IMG/VR virus record: IMGVR_UViG_3300014494_000005
Span: 124,001 to 188,000 of that record
Length of the DNA stretch: 64,000 bases
DNA from: a virus
Reading direction: 5' to 3' (one strand)
Made by a program: the position numbers and the translations under genes. Positions 51,088-59,898 of the stretch are shown here, piece after piece (within the stretch, counting starts at the first letter, position 1; each line of letters opens with the position of its first letter). The notes beneath the pieces are model-generated. The model ran no database searches, had not been told where the DNA came from, and saw nothing but the letters and a program-made list of their open reading frames with translations.

Positions 51088-51912
51088 ATGAACGTTTCAA
51101 TAATAATTCCAATACATGAATATAATGACCAGATTTCAAGTCTTTTAGATAAGGCAATCGAATCTATTAATAAACAAGAAAATATAACCGAATTACCTGA
51201 AGTACTTATAGTATATCCATTAAATCTTGATGGTGAAATTATTCCATTTAAAGATTCTATGCTTCGTAAGTATCAAGATAAAATTAAATTTAATTTAATA
51301 CAAAATCAAGGTAAAACTGATTATCAATCACAAGTTAATTTAGCAGTTGATGCTGTAACTACTAATTATTTTTCAGTACTTGAATTTGATGATGAATATG
51401 GTACAACATTTTTTAGAAATGTAGAAAAATATATTCAAACATATCCAGAAATTGATATTTTTCTAACCATGATGATTGAAGTTAATGAAAAAAATGAGGG
51501 TATTAAATTAACAAATGAAACTGTTTGGGCACAACAATTTGTTGGTGAAAATGGCGAAATGGGTTATTTAAATGCTAATTCATTAAAACAATATTCTGAT
51601 TTCAAATTAAGTGGCGCAGTAATTAAAAAATCTGACTTTATTAATCTCGGTAAATATAAATCTAATATTAAGTTAGCATTTATGTATGAATATTTACTTA
51701 GAGCATTAAATAACGCAAGTAAAGTATTTACAATTCCAAAAATTGGTTATAAACATCTATCAACACGTGAAGGTAGTATGTTTGATAGCTATTTAAAAAA
51801 TATGCCAGTAGATGAAAGAAAATTTTGGTTTGAAACAGCAACTAAAGAATCTAATTTTTCTAATGATAGAGTAATCGACATGTCAAGACTTCAAAAATTA
51901 ATTGTCGAATAA
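51088..51912 (+). CDS. GT2-like glycosyltransferase
   Basis: 274 residues. MNVSIIIPIHEYNDQISSLL is the GT2 start, and NYFSVLEFDDEYGTTFF provides the DD metal site. AVIKKSDFINLGKYKSNIK and YKHLSTREGSMFD follow as acceptor-side motifs. It is 30 bases after the GT-B gene and ends just before the sigma factor gene. Confidence 0.75.
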   Translation: MNVSIIIPIHEYNDQISSLLDKAIESINKQENITELPEVLIVYPLNLDGEIIPFKDSMLRKYQDKIKFNLIQNQGKTDYQSQVNLAVDAVTTNYFSVLEFDDEYGTTFFRNVEKYIQTYPEIDIFLTMMIEVNEKNEGIKLTNETVWAQQFVGENGEMGYLNANSLKQYSDFKLSGAVIKKSDFINLGKYKSNIKLAFMYEYLLRALNNASKVFTIPKIGYKHLSTREGSMFDSYLKNMPVDERKFWFETATKESNFSNDRVIDMSRLQKLIVE

Positions 51913-51941
51913 ATAATTTGATTATTTTGATTCTATGATAA

Positions 51942-52706
51942 ATGAAAGAAAATGAAAATGAATTCGAAGTTAGTGTACCATATTTTGCAGAAAAGGAAGA
52001 ACAAGCAGTTATAGATTATATAAATTCTAATTCTTTAGAAGAAAAGAATAAAATTTATAATGAAATTCTTATTGAACCTTTTAAAAAAATGATACAATCC
52101 ATATTAAGACGATATCCCATTCATATTGGTAATTACGATATGAGTGAGGTTGAATCAAATGCTCTTACACATTTAATCGAGCATATGGTAAAATTCAATC
52201 CAAATAAAATTACTAAATCGGGAAATAAAACAAAAGCATTTAGTTATTGCCAAACAATAATTAGAAATTATTATAAAGACCATAGCAAAAAAAGTTATAC
52301 TGAAAAGAAAATTAATTTATCTTTTGATGATTATATTGATGAAATTAATCAAAATGTTGAATATACCTATGAAATTGAAACAGAAAGTCAGCATCAACTT
52401 GAGAAATTAATTAATTCTGTAATATCCAAAATTGAAGATAAAATCAATAATGACCCAATAATGAAAAGAAATGAAATTATTGTTGGTGATGCAATTGTTA
52501 ATGTATTAAAAAATTGGCAAGTATTATTTATGGAAGATACTCCAGAAGGAAAATATAATAAAAGAGTTACAAATAAATTTGCTAAAAATAAAATTTTATT
52601 ATATTTAAAAGAACAAACAGGATTATCCACAAAAGAAATAAGAATAGGCATTAAACCATTTAAAGAAATATATTTTTTACAAAAAACAGATTTTTTGGAT
52701 GATTAA
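51942..52706 (+). CDS. 55: Late sigma factor, T4 gp55-like
   Basis: 254 residues (T4 gp55 is 185). Residues about 65-120 have sigma region 2 character: MSEVESNALTHLIEHMVKFN, PNKITKSGNKTKAFSYCQTI and IRNYYKDHSKK, aligning with the Y-x-x-x-FxPEK...NPFAYFTQ segment of gp55. The C-terminal part is basic and helical (NKFAKNKILLYLKEQTGLS) and could serve as promoter or clamp-contacting region. gp55 directs RNA polymerase to TATAAATA late promoters; such sites occur near tail genes here. The assignment is by motif, without alignment. Confidence 0.65.
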   Translation: MKENENEFEVSVPYFAEKEEQAVIDYINSNSLEEKNKIYNEILIEPFKKMIQSILRRYPIHIGNYDMSEVESNALTHLIEHMVKFNPNKITKSGNKTKAFSYCQTIIRNYYKDHSKKSYTEKKINLSFDDYIDEINQNVEYTYEIETESQHQLEKLINSVISKIEDKINNDPIMKRNEIIVGDAIVNVLKNWQVLFMEDTPEGKYNKRVTNKFAKNKILLYLKEQTGLSTKEIRIGIKPFKEIYFLQKTDFLDD

Positions 52707-53193
52707 AATTTATCAAACAATAATTGATAAAAGTCATGGTAATTGTATGCAAGCAGCAATTGCCAGTTTACTTGAATTATCTCTCGAAGAAGTACCAAAT
52801 TTTAATACATTAGGACACGAATGGTTTAATACGTTTTATCATTTTTTACATAAATATGGATATAATTATGATGGTGGTCTTTATAATAATAATCAATATA
52901 GAACAATAAATAAAAGAGAAGGAATACCAACTGTTAAATTACGAACCGAATTTTATAGATTAAAAAATATGGAAGGAGTTAAAGGATATTTCTATGCAAG
53001 TGTATATTCACCTAAATATTATAATCCAAATGATAAACCACCCACAACACATGCAGTTATTATTGATAAAAATTTAAATATTGTACATGACGTTAATCTT
53101 GAAAATATAAATATTATAAATTATCCAGAAAGTAAAAAACTTAAATATAATGGAATTCTTGATATTTTTATGATAAATCCACTTTCTAATTAA
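52699..53193 (+). CDS. Papain-like/C39-like fold protein (Cys-His-Asp)
   Basis: 164 residues. SHGNCMQAAIASLLELSLEEVPNF places a Cys at the start of a helix, and TTHAVIIDKNLNIVHDVN gives the matching His and Asp. This pattern is common in phage and bacterial proteins of the C39-like/transglutaminase-like fold. Whether it cleaves a substrate is unknown. It overlaps the sigma gene by eight bases. Confidence 0.65.
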   Translation: MIKIYQTIIDKSHGNCMQAAIASLLELSLEEVPNFNTLGHEWFNTFYHFLHKYGYNYDGGLYNNNQYRTINKREGIPTVKLRTEFYRLKNMEGVKGYFYASVYSPKYYNPNDKPPTTHAVIIDKNLNIVHDVNLENINIINYPESKKLKYNGILDIFMINPLSN

Positions 53194-53225
53194 TGTGTAT
53201 TTATATGTACTAAAACTATAAAATT

Positions 53226-53618
53226 ATGCCAAGACCAACTCGTAAACAATTAAAATTTGATGAAGAAAGCGTAAATAAATTACTTCAAGAAATTTATGAC
53301 GAATCTCATAACATAAAAGCAAAAATTACTAGACTTTTTACAAAATGGGAAACTAAAGTAAAAGAAAGTGGCGAAGTTCAAGCTATTGGTGACCAAATTG
53401 TAAAATTAATTGCTGCTGAAGCTAAAAACCAAGACCAAAAAATCATGTTACTTCGTTATTTAAAAGAAGTTGTTTTTGATAATAAGGTTGGTGGTTTTAA
53501 TAATAATTATAAAAGCAATAGAGAAGAAGAAAAGAGTGAAGTAACTACTGACAGAAGAAACGAATTACTTAAATTCGTTGCCGATGAATTGGAGAAAAAA
53601 GAAAATAAAAAAAAATAA
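53226..53618 (+). CDS. Uncharacterised helical protein
   Basis: 130 residues, highly charged and helical throughout (NKLLQEIYDESHNIKAKITR, LVKFVADELEKKEN-like end with ELLKFVADELEKK). Seven bases before the membrane-segment protein at 53625, so probably expressed with it. Context is baseplate/late genes; no family recognised. Confidence 0.6.
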   Translation: MPRPTRKQLKFDEESVNKLLQEIYDESHNIKAKITRLFTKWETKVKESGEVQAIGDQIVKLIAAEAKNQDQKIMLLRYLKEVVFDNKVGGFNNNYKSNREEEKSEVTTDRRNELLKFVADELEKKENKKK

Positions 53619-53624
53619 CGAATA

Positions 53625-54950
53625 ATGAGTTTATCTGATAACAAAAGAGGTGTTTTTACCACTATTGGTGCATATACTTCATTAAATCAACAACAAAAAA
53701 CACCAAGGTCAACTGATTTATATCCATCTGTTAATAATAAAAAAGATATAATTCCGTTTTTACTTGATGTATTAAAAACTGTTGCTGGTAGTGAAGCGTT
53801 AAAATTAGTGGTGGGACAAATGCTTACAAAAGTTGTTGGTAATTCAGAACCAAAATTAAAAACAGCACTAAAAAAACAATTTATACATTCAAATTCTGGG
53901 GATGCATTACCATCAACATATGCATCAGACGGTGTTATAATGCCAGTAAAAAATGTTGATACCACAGGTAAATATAAAGTTGATAAAAATTCAAGTGAAG
54001 GTAGTTTATTATATAATACTTCTACTCCAAATTTTGATAGTTCAGCACATGATGCTATTTTAAATTCTGGTACTGATACTCCATATAATAATATGACAAT
54101 TAATTATAATGCAACATCAGATAGTTTTAATATAAAACCCCATAATAGTAGTAGTTCAAATATTGGTGATTATTTTAGTAATTATATTGATAATGCGCAA
54201 ATACTTGACCAGAAAGAAATTGTAAGTAATACTATGGATAGTATTTATGGTACACTTACAAATAAACGAAATAAAACAATACAACAAACATACGATGAAT
54301 TACAAATTCAAAAAATGTTGGAACAATTATTAAATGATGATGATTCATTTACAATTTCACCAAGTGATTATGCAGATTTACTTCAAAAAGCACGTGAAAT
54401 GGTTGATGGTGTTGTAAATTATGATATGGGTTGTGGTATTATGCCAGCACAATTATCGTATGATGATTTTAAAAATTTAGTTTCATCAATATCTGGGTCA
54501 ACTGACCCATTTGCAGTTGGTAATGCCGTAGAAGCAACAATTGACCAAAGTAATAATACAGAAACATCTACAGAAAATAAACAAACAATAAAAGATGGAT
54601 TTTTTCAAAAAATAATTGGTGCAATTACAATGGCAATGTTATTAGCTGTAACTACTGCACCACAAATTAGAGTATTATTGGGTGTAATGAGTGCTTTTGA
54701 AAATAATGGAGTTGTATTAATTAGCAATCCAAAGGATGATATGAAAAAATTTAAGATTTGTATTAAATGTATTGCAAAAGAAATAATAAAAATAGTTGCA
54801 GAATTTATTTTTGCATTAGCAATTTTATATCTAATAAAATTATTAACACCAGTAATAAAAAAAGTAATTAAAGAAAAAATAAATCAATATATTAATATAA
54901 TTTTAAGTTTAACTGGTACAAGTAATATTGCATCAAGTTTAACAGGATAA
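53625..54950 (+). CDS. Uncharacterised late protein with C-terminal membrane segments
   Basis: 441 residues. Residues 1-310 are soluble, Ser/Asn/Thr-rich, with LVVGQMLTKVVG near 65-75. The C-terminal part has two hydrophobic segments: FFQKIIGAITMAMLLAVTTA near 330 and IKIVAEFIFALAILYLIKLL near 395, followed by an amphipathic tail (VIKKVIKEKINQYINIILSL). In a baseplate gene cluster, this could be an ejected pore or membrane-contact protein, or a membrane protein of the infected cell. No family recognised. Confidence 0.6.
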   Translation: MSLSDNKRGVFTTIGAYTSLNQQQKTPRSTDLYPSVNNKKDIIPFLLDVLKTVAGSEALKLVVGQMLTKVVGNSEPKLKTALKKQFIHSNSGDALPSTYASDGVIMPVKNVDTTGKYKVDKNSSEGSLLYNTSTPNFDSSAHDAILNSGTDTPYNNMTINYNATSDSFNIKPHNSSSSNIGDYFSNYIDNAQILDQKEIVSNTMDSIYGTLTNKRNKTIQQTYDELQIQKMLEQLLNDDDSFTISPSDYADLLQKAREMVDGVVNYDMGCGIMPAQLSYDDFKNLVSSISGSTDPFAVGNAVEATIDQSNNTETSTENKQTIKDGFFQKIIGAITMAMLLAVTTAPQIRVLLGVMSAFENNGVVLISNPKDDMKKFKICIKCIAKEIIKIVAEFIFALAILYLIKLLTPVIKKVIKEKINQYINIILSLTGTSNIASSLTG

Positions 54951-54966
54951 ATTTTAAATAAATAAT

Positions 54967-55146
54967 ATGATAGTAGACCAAAAATTAAACAAACAGTTTG
55001 TGGGCGTTTATCTCATTGATAATGGTGATATAGAAGGCACACAACTCGCAACAACTGTAAAACCAAATTGGTTCAGGATACTGATGACCAAATGGTTTTT
55101 GGGTTGGAAATGGATTAGTATTAAAGAACTAAAGGCAAATAAGTAA
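54967..55146 (+). CDS. Small uncharacterised protein (59 residues)
   Basis: An ATG at 54967 opens a frame to a TAA at 55144-55146, one base before the next gene. The product has an N-terminal beta-like part (NKQFVGVYLIDNGDIEGTQL) and an aromatic end (NWFRILMTKWFLGWKWIS). The Trp-rich amphipathic end could bind membrane or partner proteins. Tight packing with 55148-55555 supports that it is real. Confidence 0.6.
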   Translation: MIVDQKLNKQFVGVYLIDNGDIEGTQLATTVKPNWFRILMTKWFLGWKWISIKELKANK

Positions 55147-55147
55147 C

Positions 55148-55555
55148 ATGGCAATTGATTATAGTAGTATTAATGCAATTATTGGGGGATTTAATAAAGT
55201 ATTAAGTCTTTCATCTCTTGGTGGACCGCCACCTATTCCAACACCAATGATATTAATTGGTGTTCCATTACGTCCCGGTCTATCACCAACTAAAATTGCA
55301 TCACGTATTATTGCCAGAAAAAGTGAAGCGGGATTACCTGTTGGTGTTTTACCTTCAGGTGGTGTTAATCCTGATGAAATTATGGAAAGAATTCGAATTG
55401 AAGAAATAATCAAAGCATTTCAACAGGATGCTGTTATTACTGTAGCAGTTCCACCCGGAATAACTCTCACAGGAACAGGCACTTCACCATCAGGACCTGT
55501 TTCTGTGTATGGTTCAACAATAATAATAATGACTGCATTTGGAGTAATACAATAA
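55148..55555 (+). CDS. Uncharacterised late protein, probable baseplate-associated
   Basis: 135 residues, Pro/Gly-rich (LGGPPPIPTPMILIGVPLRPG), then KIASRIIARKSEAGLPVG and IMERIRIEEIIKAFQQDA, ending in beta-rich VPPGITLTGTGTSPSGPVSV. Composition and position two genes before the gp5-like protein suggest a small structural baseplate protein. No family recognised. Confidence 0.55.
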   Translation: MAIDYSSINAIIGGFNKVLSLSSLGGPPPIPTPMILIGVPLRPGLSPTKIASRIIARKSEAGLPVGVLPSGGVNPDEIMERIRIEEIIKAFQQDAVITVAVPPGITLTGTGTSPSGPVSVYGSTIIIMTAFGVIQ

Positions 55556-55560
55556 ATAAC

Positions 55561-55728
55561 ATGAAAGTACAAACTAATTATGAACCCAAAAGAAAAGATA
55601 GATTTGCAATTAAATTTAATGACATTAATATTGAACCATTTGTGGTACAAAATATAATATTACCAAAATTAATTAATAATAAATGGAAGATTATAGCAAA
55701 TATACGCCAATTGAATTACTTAAAATAG
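55561..55728 (+). CDS. Short gp19-like N-terminal fragment (truncated tail tube paralogue)
   Basis: 55 residues: QTNYEPKRKDRFAIKF, then NDINIEPFVVQNIILPKL. It parallels the tail tube N terminus (IPFKYEPKRVNRFFAEF..., then GLEVWQVQKFKRPSL) but stops after 42-55 residues, while tube proteins are about 160. The last 46 bases overlap the next ORF in another frame. Either a truncated remnant, or a short real protein using the tube N-terminal motif for contacts at the tube end. Confidence 0.5.
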   Translation: MKVQTNYEPKRKDRFAIKFNDINIEPFVVQNIILPKLINNKWKIIANIRQLNYLK

Positions 55729-55886
55729 GTAATGATATTAAAACAAAACATGATGCTTTAAAGCAAGAAATTGTTGATTATAGTTTTCAAATAGAAGAGC
55801 TTGAAAAATTAATCAATGAAAAACTTGTATTATTAGATGAACTTGAAAAAAATTATGTTGTGATAATTGAAAAAATAACAATATAA
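55683..55886 (+). CDS. Small coiled-coil protein
   Basis: 67 residues, predicted coiled coil throughout (IEELEKLINEKLVLLDELEK). Overlaps the truncated tube-like ORF and ends two bases before the gp5-like gene. The position suggests a baseplate or hub assembly factor, without direct evidence. Confidence 0.6.
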   Translation: MEDYSKYTPIELLKIGNDIKTKHDALKQEIVDYSFQIEELEKLINEKLVLLDELEKNYVVIIEKITI

Positions 55887-55888
55887 AT

Positions 55889-56809
55889 ATGTCATATAAT
55901 AAACCATATATACAAACAAGTAATCCTAACAAACAACAGCAACCCACAATTACTCCACAAAGAACAATATACTATGGTGAAGTTATGAGTATTGATGATG
56001 ATGCTGATGGTGGTAGAATTAAAGTAAAAATACCAGATTTAGATAATCGTACAACAGATATTAATGATTTACCTTGGTGTTATCCATTAATACCCAGATT
56101 TATTTATCAGTATCCTCAAATTGGCGAATTAGTTAGAGTATTTCTTGAAGATATTAAATTTCCAATGAGAAGTCGATTTTGGACAGGTAGTATCATATCT
56201 CAAATACATAAAATAGGGTTTGATTCTAAATTTACCGCAACATCTACAACAAATTATGCATTAGTTAATCCAGAAAAAGCAGCATCAACATATCCTGATG
56301 CTGATGGCGTATTTCCAATAAAAACTGATATTGCAATTATTGGTAGAATTAATACTGATGTAATATTAAGAATAAATGAAGTACATATTAGAGCAGGTAA
56401 ACATGAAAATGATAACATATTAAAATTAAATACAAAAAATCCTGCTGAAATTAGTTTAGTTTTTGAACCAATAAATAATACAACAACTGCTACTATAAAT
56501 AATACATCAACTTGTTATTATAGTAATACTATAATTACAAGTGATAAAATTGCAATAATTTCACATACTGGAAATCCACAATTTAAAGCAGCAAGACTAA
56601 CTTCTGATGATAGAACAAGAATATTTAATGAAGGACATCCACTTGGAAGAGGGGATATTATTGTCGAAGCATTAAACGTTTTTAGAGATGCAATAATTAA
56701 TCATATACATGGATATTCAGTACTTCCTGCCGATAAATCAGCTATCATCAATAAATTAGAACAATTACAATTAGACCTAATATTACAAAAAAATATTGTA
56801 ATTAATTAA
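55889..56809 (+). CDS. 5: gp5-like baseplate hub/spike protein (OB-fold domain)
   Basis: 306 residues. YYGEVMSIDDDADGGRIKVKIPDLD at about 30-55 begins an OB-fold domain like that of T4 gp5 and VgrG; LPWCYPLIPRF, IGELVRVFLEDIKFPMRSRFWTG complete it. No lysozyme domain or long beta-helix repeat follows, so the protein is shorter than T4 gp5 (575). The C-terminal part ends in a helical region (INKLEQLQLDLILQ). Expected at the centre of the baseplate below the tube. Confidence 0.7.
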   Translation: MSYNKPYIQTSNPNKQQQPTITPQRTIYYGEVMSIDDDADGGRIKVKIPDLDNRTTDINDLPWCYPLIPRFIYQYPQIGELVRVFLEDIKFPMRSRFWTGSIISQIHKIGFDSKFTATSTTNYALVNPEKAASTYPDADGVFPIKTDIAIIGRINTDVILRINEVHIRAGKHENDNILKLNTKNPAEISLVFEPINNTTTATINNTSTCYYSNTIITSDKIAIISHTGNPQFKAARLTSDDRTRIFNEGHPLGRGDIIVEALNVFRDAIINHIHGYSVLPADKSAIINKLEQLQLDLILQKNIVIN

Positions 56810-56831
56810 TTAATTTATACCTTTACAATCT

Positions 56832-57656
56832 ATGAATATTCAAATACCTAATGAATTATTTACATCATTTAATGATATTACATTTTATGATGAACCACAT
56901 AAATATTATATTGATGGTAAAGAATTAATATCTGTAACTACTTTAATTCATAAATATCAAGAAGATTTTGATGAAGAATTTTGGTCTGATTGTAAAGGTA
57001 ATGAATTTAATATAAGTCCCGAAATAATTAAAAGAGCATGGAATTTTATAAATAAAAAAGGTACTATTAAAGGTTCTGCAATACATGATTATGCTGAAAA
57101 TCTATTTCAAAATAAAATATTCGAATATCCAAAACAATTAATTTTAAATGAATTTGGTTTTGACCCTGTATTAAGTGAATATTTAATAACAAAAAAACAT
57201 GTTGATAAATTTTATAATGATGTACATAATAAATTAATACCAATTCGAACTGAAATGATTGTATATGATAAAGAATCATTGATTGGTGGAATGCTTGATA
57301 TTTTATTTTATAATATTAAAATGGGAGTGTTCCAAATTTATGATTGGAAAACAAATAAAAAATTTAGTAAAGAAAATAAAGGAAGACATTTACTTAATGA
57401 ATTATATTTATTAGAAGATTGTGATTTAGAAACATATTCATTACAACTTGGTTTATATAAATATATTATTGAAAAAATTACTGGTGTTAAACTTGGTAAA
57501 TCATATATTGTTTGGTTTTCACATAATAATGATTCATATGAATTAATTGAAGCTAAAGATAGGTCATATTATGTTAATCTAATTATGAATAATAGAATTG
57601 CTGAATTATCTACATTAAAAAAGCCACAATTAAGTGGCTTTTTAATACTTAACTAA
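56832..57656 (+). CDS. PD-(D/E)XK nuclease (RecB/Cas4-like)
   Basis: 274 residues. FYDEPHKYYIDGKELISVTTLIH is a common N-terminal motif of this group; GSAIHDYAENL supplies the helix-1 His; RTEMIVYDKESLIGGMLDILF gives the Glu and the catalytic Asp of GxxD; and FQIYDWKTNKKFS is the D/E-x-K motif, followed by YSLQLGLYKYIIE. All RecB-family nuclease motifs are in order. It may process DNA ends in recombination or degrade host DNA. Its 3' end holds a terminator hairpin. Confidence 0.8.
   Translation: MNIQIPNELFTSFNDITFYDEPHKYYIDGKELISVTTLIHKYQEDFDEEFWSDCKGNEFNISPEIIKRAWNFINKKGTIKGSAIHDYAENLFQNKIFEYPKQLILNEFGFDPVLSEYLITKKHVDKFYNDVHNKLIPIRTEMIVYDKESLIGGMLDILFYNIKMGVFQIYDWKTNKKFSKENKGRHLLNELYLLEDCDLETYSLQLGLYKYIIEKITGVKLGKSYIVWFSHNNDSYELIEAKDRSYYVNLIMNNRIAELSTLKKPQLSGFLILN
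57618..57643. terminator. Terminator hairpin between convergent genes
   Basis: Stem AAAAAGCCAC/GTGGCTTTTT within the last codons of the nuclease gene, facing the end of the tail tube gene. T tracts on both strands allow use in both directions. Confidence 0.75.
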
Positions 57657-57660
57657 TTGA

Positions 57661-58152
57661 TTATAAATTAAGTATACATCTCCAAGGTTGAATTTCTAAA
57701 ACCACGTTTGTTAATTCATCACTACTATAATCATTATCCATAAAATCAATTGATGTAATCATACATTGTTCAAGTGTCCATTTTTCAATTTCAACGCCAG
57801 TTGGGTCTAATGCCTTTAAATAAATATCTTTTTTATATCCTGCAGCATAACCCATACGACCTGTAAGTGATTCAGCGTGTAAACGAACCCATTCCATAAG
57901 AATTTGTGAAGTAGAAGGACCGATTGGGTCAATAAATGTAATTGACATTGTATCCCATGTATATCTACCAGCTACATAGTTTTGTTCATTCATATATTGA
58001 ATTGGAACACTATTGATTTTTAATGAAGGTCTTTTGAACTTTTGTACTTGCCATACTTCAAGTCCGATTGTATCTGAGAATTCCGCAAAGAACCTATTAA
58101 CTCTTTTTGGTTCGTATTTAAACGGAATCGTTCTTATCATTTCTCCTGCCAT
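57661..58152 (-). CDS. 19: Tail tube protein (gp19-like)
   Basis: 163 residues, the size of T4 gp19 (163). YEPKRVNRFFAEF, QVQKFKRPSLKINSVP, YVAGRYTWDTMSITFIDPIG and the C-terminal EIQPW match the T4-type tube family with its two beta sheets. An ATG at 58140 (MIRTIPF), preceded by AGGAG, is an alternative start four codons in. The first ATG directly follows TATAAATACT, so a transcript starting at a T4-type late promoter would begin at or beyond it, which favours the second start. The tube forms the inner tail channel. Confidence 0.85.
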   Translation of the reverse strand: MAGEMIRTIPFKYEPKRVNRFFAEFSDTIGLEVWQVQKFKRPSLKINSVPIQYMNEQNYVAGRYTWDTMSITFIDPIGPSTSQILMEWVRLHAESLTGRMGYAAGYKKDIYLKALDPTGVEIEKWTLEQCMITSIDFMDNDYSSDELTNVVLEIQPWRCILNL

Positions 58153-58162
58153 AGTATTTATA
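58153..58162 (-). promoter_or_regulatory. T4-type late promoter-like TATAAATACT for the tail tube gene
   Basis: On the minus strand TATAAATACT abuts the first ATG of the tube gene, giving TATAAATACTATGG. It matches the extended T4 late consensus. Confidence 0.55.
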
Positions 58163-58216
58163 TTTATAATTTACGTTAATATTATTATTTTTAAAATTAT
58201 CTTTACATAATTTAAT

Positions 58217-58226
58217 TATAAATACT
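58217..58226 (+). promoter_or_regulatory. T4-type late promoter-like TATAAATACT before a homing nuclease
   Basis: The plus-strand counterpart: TATAAATACTATG, where ATG starts the nuclease gene. The two divergent copies are 54 bases apart. Confidence 0.45.
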
Positions 58227-59891
58227 ATGATTGAGAAAAATATATCAAAATCGGAATTAATTAATTATTTTTTAAATAATAATGGTTCGGGATATAAAAC
58301 AAAAGAAAAACACATATTAATTAAATTTATTGGTTTGATTGATTTAATTAACAATTATCATGATAATTTTTTTAAAACAAATGATTTTCCATTTACACAA
58401 AAATTATATAATTATTTATATAATATAATTGAAATTCCTAAATGTAATAATTGCGGAATACATATTAAATGGAGAGGTATATTTAGTGAAGGTTATTTAA
58501 CATATTGTTCAAAACAATGTAAAAATTCTAGTAAAATTAGAATTGAAAAAGCAAAAAAAACCTGTTTGAAAAAATATGGTGTTGATTCACCATTAAAATT
58601 CAATATCTTTAAAAAGAAAAGAAGTGATACTATTCTAAATAAATATAATATTAGTAATATCTTTGAACATCCAGATATTAAAGAAAAAACAAAACAAACA
58701 AATTTATTGAAATATGGGAAAGAATTTGCAATCCAATCAGAAATAATAAAAAATAAAAGAAAAGATAATAATTTCCTTAAATATGGTGTAGAAAATCCAT
58801 TATCATTAACCATAAATAAACAAAAAAAATCTAAACTGAATAAAGATTATTTTGAAAAAAAAATAAAACAAAGAAATTATATTGTTTTAAATTATTTGGA
58901 AAATGATATTATTGTAATAAAACATCCAGATGGTCACATTTTTGAAACACCCAGACATATTGCTAATAATAGATTTAATACAAACGCAGAATTGTCAACA
59001 AAATTACTTCCATTGGGTGGTAGTATCTCAACTGGTGAAATTGAAATTAGAGAATTTTTAAAAACCCTAAATATAAATTATATTACTGGTAATAGAAGTA
59101 TATTGTTTGGTAATGAAATTGATATATATTTACCAGATAATAAATTGGGTATTGAGTTCGATGGACTTTATTGGCATTCAAATTTATTTAAAGATAAAAA
59201 TTATCATCTCAATAAAACTGAAGAATGTGAACAACTAGGCATACAATTGCTTCATATCTTTGAAGATGAATGGATATACAAAAAAGAAATTGTCAAGTCA
59301 ATTATTAAATCTAAATTAGGTATAGTTGAAAATAAAGTTTTTGCAAGAAAATGTGTTATCAAAAAAATTGATAATATAACTTGTTCTAATTTCTTAAATA
59401 ACAATCACATACAAGGTAATATTAATTCTAAGGTTAAAATTGGTTTGTTTTATAATAATGATTTAGTGTCGGTTATAACTTTTGGTAAAAAACGTATTGC
59501 AATGGGTAATAAAACCAATATTGAAGGTGAATATGAGATGTACAGATTTTGTAATAAACTTAATACAAGTGTTATTGGTGGGGCAAGTAAGTTATTAAGT
59601 TATTTTACAAAAAATTATAAACCTAAGTCAATTTTAACATTTGCAGACAGAAGATATAGTCAAGGTAATTTATATAAACAATTAGGATTTAATTATATAA
59701 AAAATACTGAACCTAACTATTGGTATTTCAAAAAAAATGAAATAATTAGATATTATCGTTTTAAATTTAGAAAAGATGTTTTGGTTAAACAAGGTTTTGA
59801 TAAAAATAAAACAGAAAAGGAAATAATGCAAGAAAATCAATATAATTATATATATGATTGTGGTAACATGAAATATATGTTAATTTATTAA
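58227..59891 (+). CDS. EDxHD-type homing endonuclease (PD-(D/E)XK superfamily)
   Basis: 554 residues. An N-terminal zinc-finger-like part (CNNCGIHIKW, YCSKQCKN) precedes several KKYGVDSPL..-type repeats that probably read DNA. The nuclease core is EIDIYLPDNKLGIEFDGLYWHS, YHLNKTEECEQLGIQLLHIFEDEW. A later conserved domain (FLNNNHIQGN, LVSVITFGKKR, YRFCNKLNTSVIGGASKLL) ends in IYDCGNMKYMLIY. A close paralogue is at 60343-61911. It is inserted on the opposite strand beside the tail tube gene, as selfish nucleases often are. Confidence 0.8.
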   Translation: MIEKNISKSELINYFLNNNGSGYKTKEKHILIKFIGLIDLINNYHDNFFKTNDFPFTQKLYNYLYNIIEIPKCNNCGIHIKWRGIFSEGYLTYCSKQCKNSSKIRIEKAKKTCLKKYGVDSPLKFNIFKKKRSDTILNKYNISNIFEHPDIKEKTKQTNLLKYGKEFAIQSEIIKNKRKDNNFLKYGVENPLSLTINKQKKSKLNKDYFEKKIKQRNYIVLNYLENDIIVIKHPDGHIFETPRHIANNRFNTNAELSTKLLPLGGSISTGEIEIREFLKTLNINYITGNRSILFGNEIDIYLPDNKLGIEFDGLYWHSNLFKDKNYHLNKTEECEQLGIQLLHIFEDEWIYKKEIVKSIIKSKLGIVENKVFARKCVIKKIDNITCSNFLNNNHIQGNINSKVKIGLFYNNDLVSVITFGKKRIAMGNKTNIEGEYEMYRFCNKLNTSVIGGASKLLSYFTKNYKPKSILTFADRRYSQGNLYKQLGFNYIKNTEPNYWYFKKNEIIRYYRFKFRKDVLVKQGFDKNKTEKEIMQENQYNYIYDCGNMKYMLIY

Positions 59892-59898
59892 TTTTATA

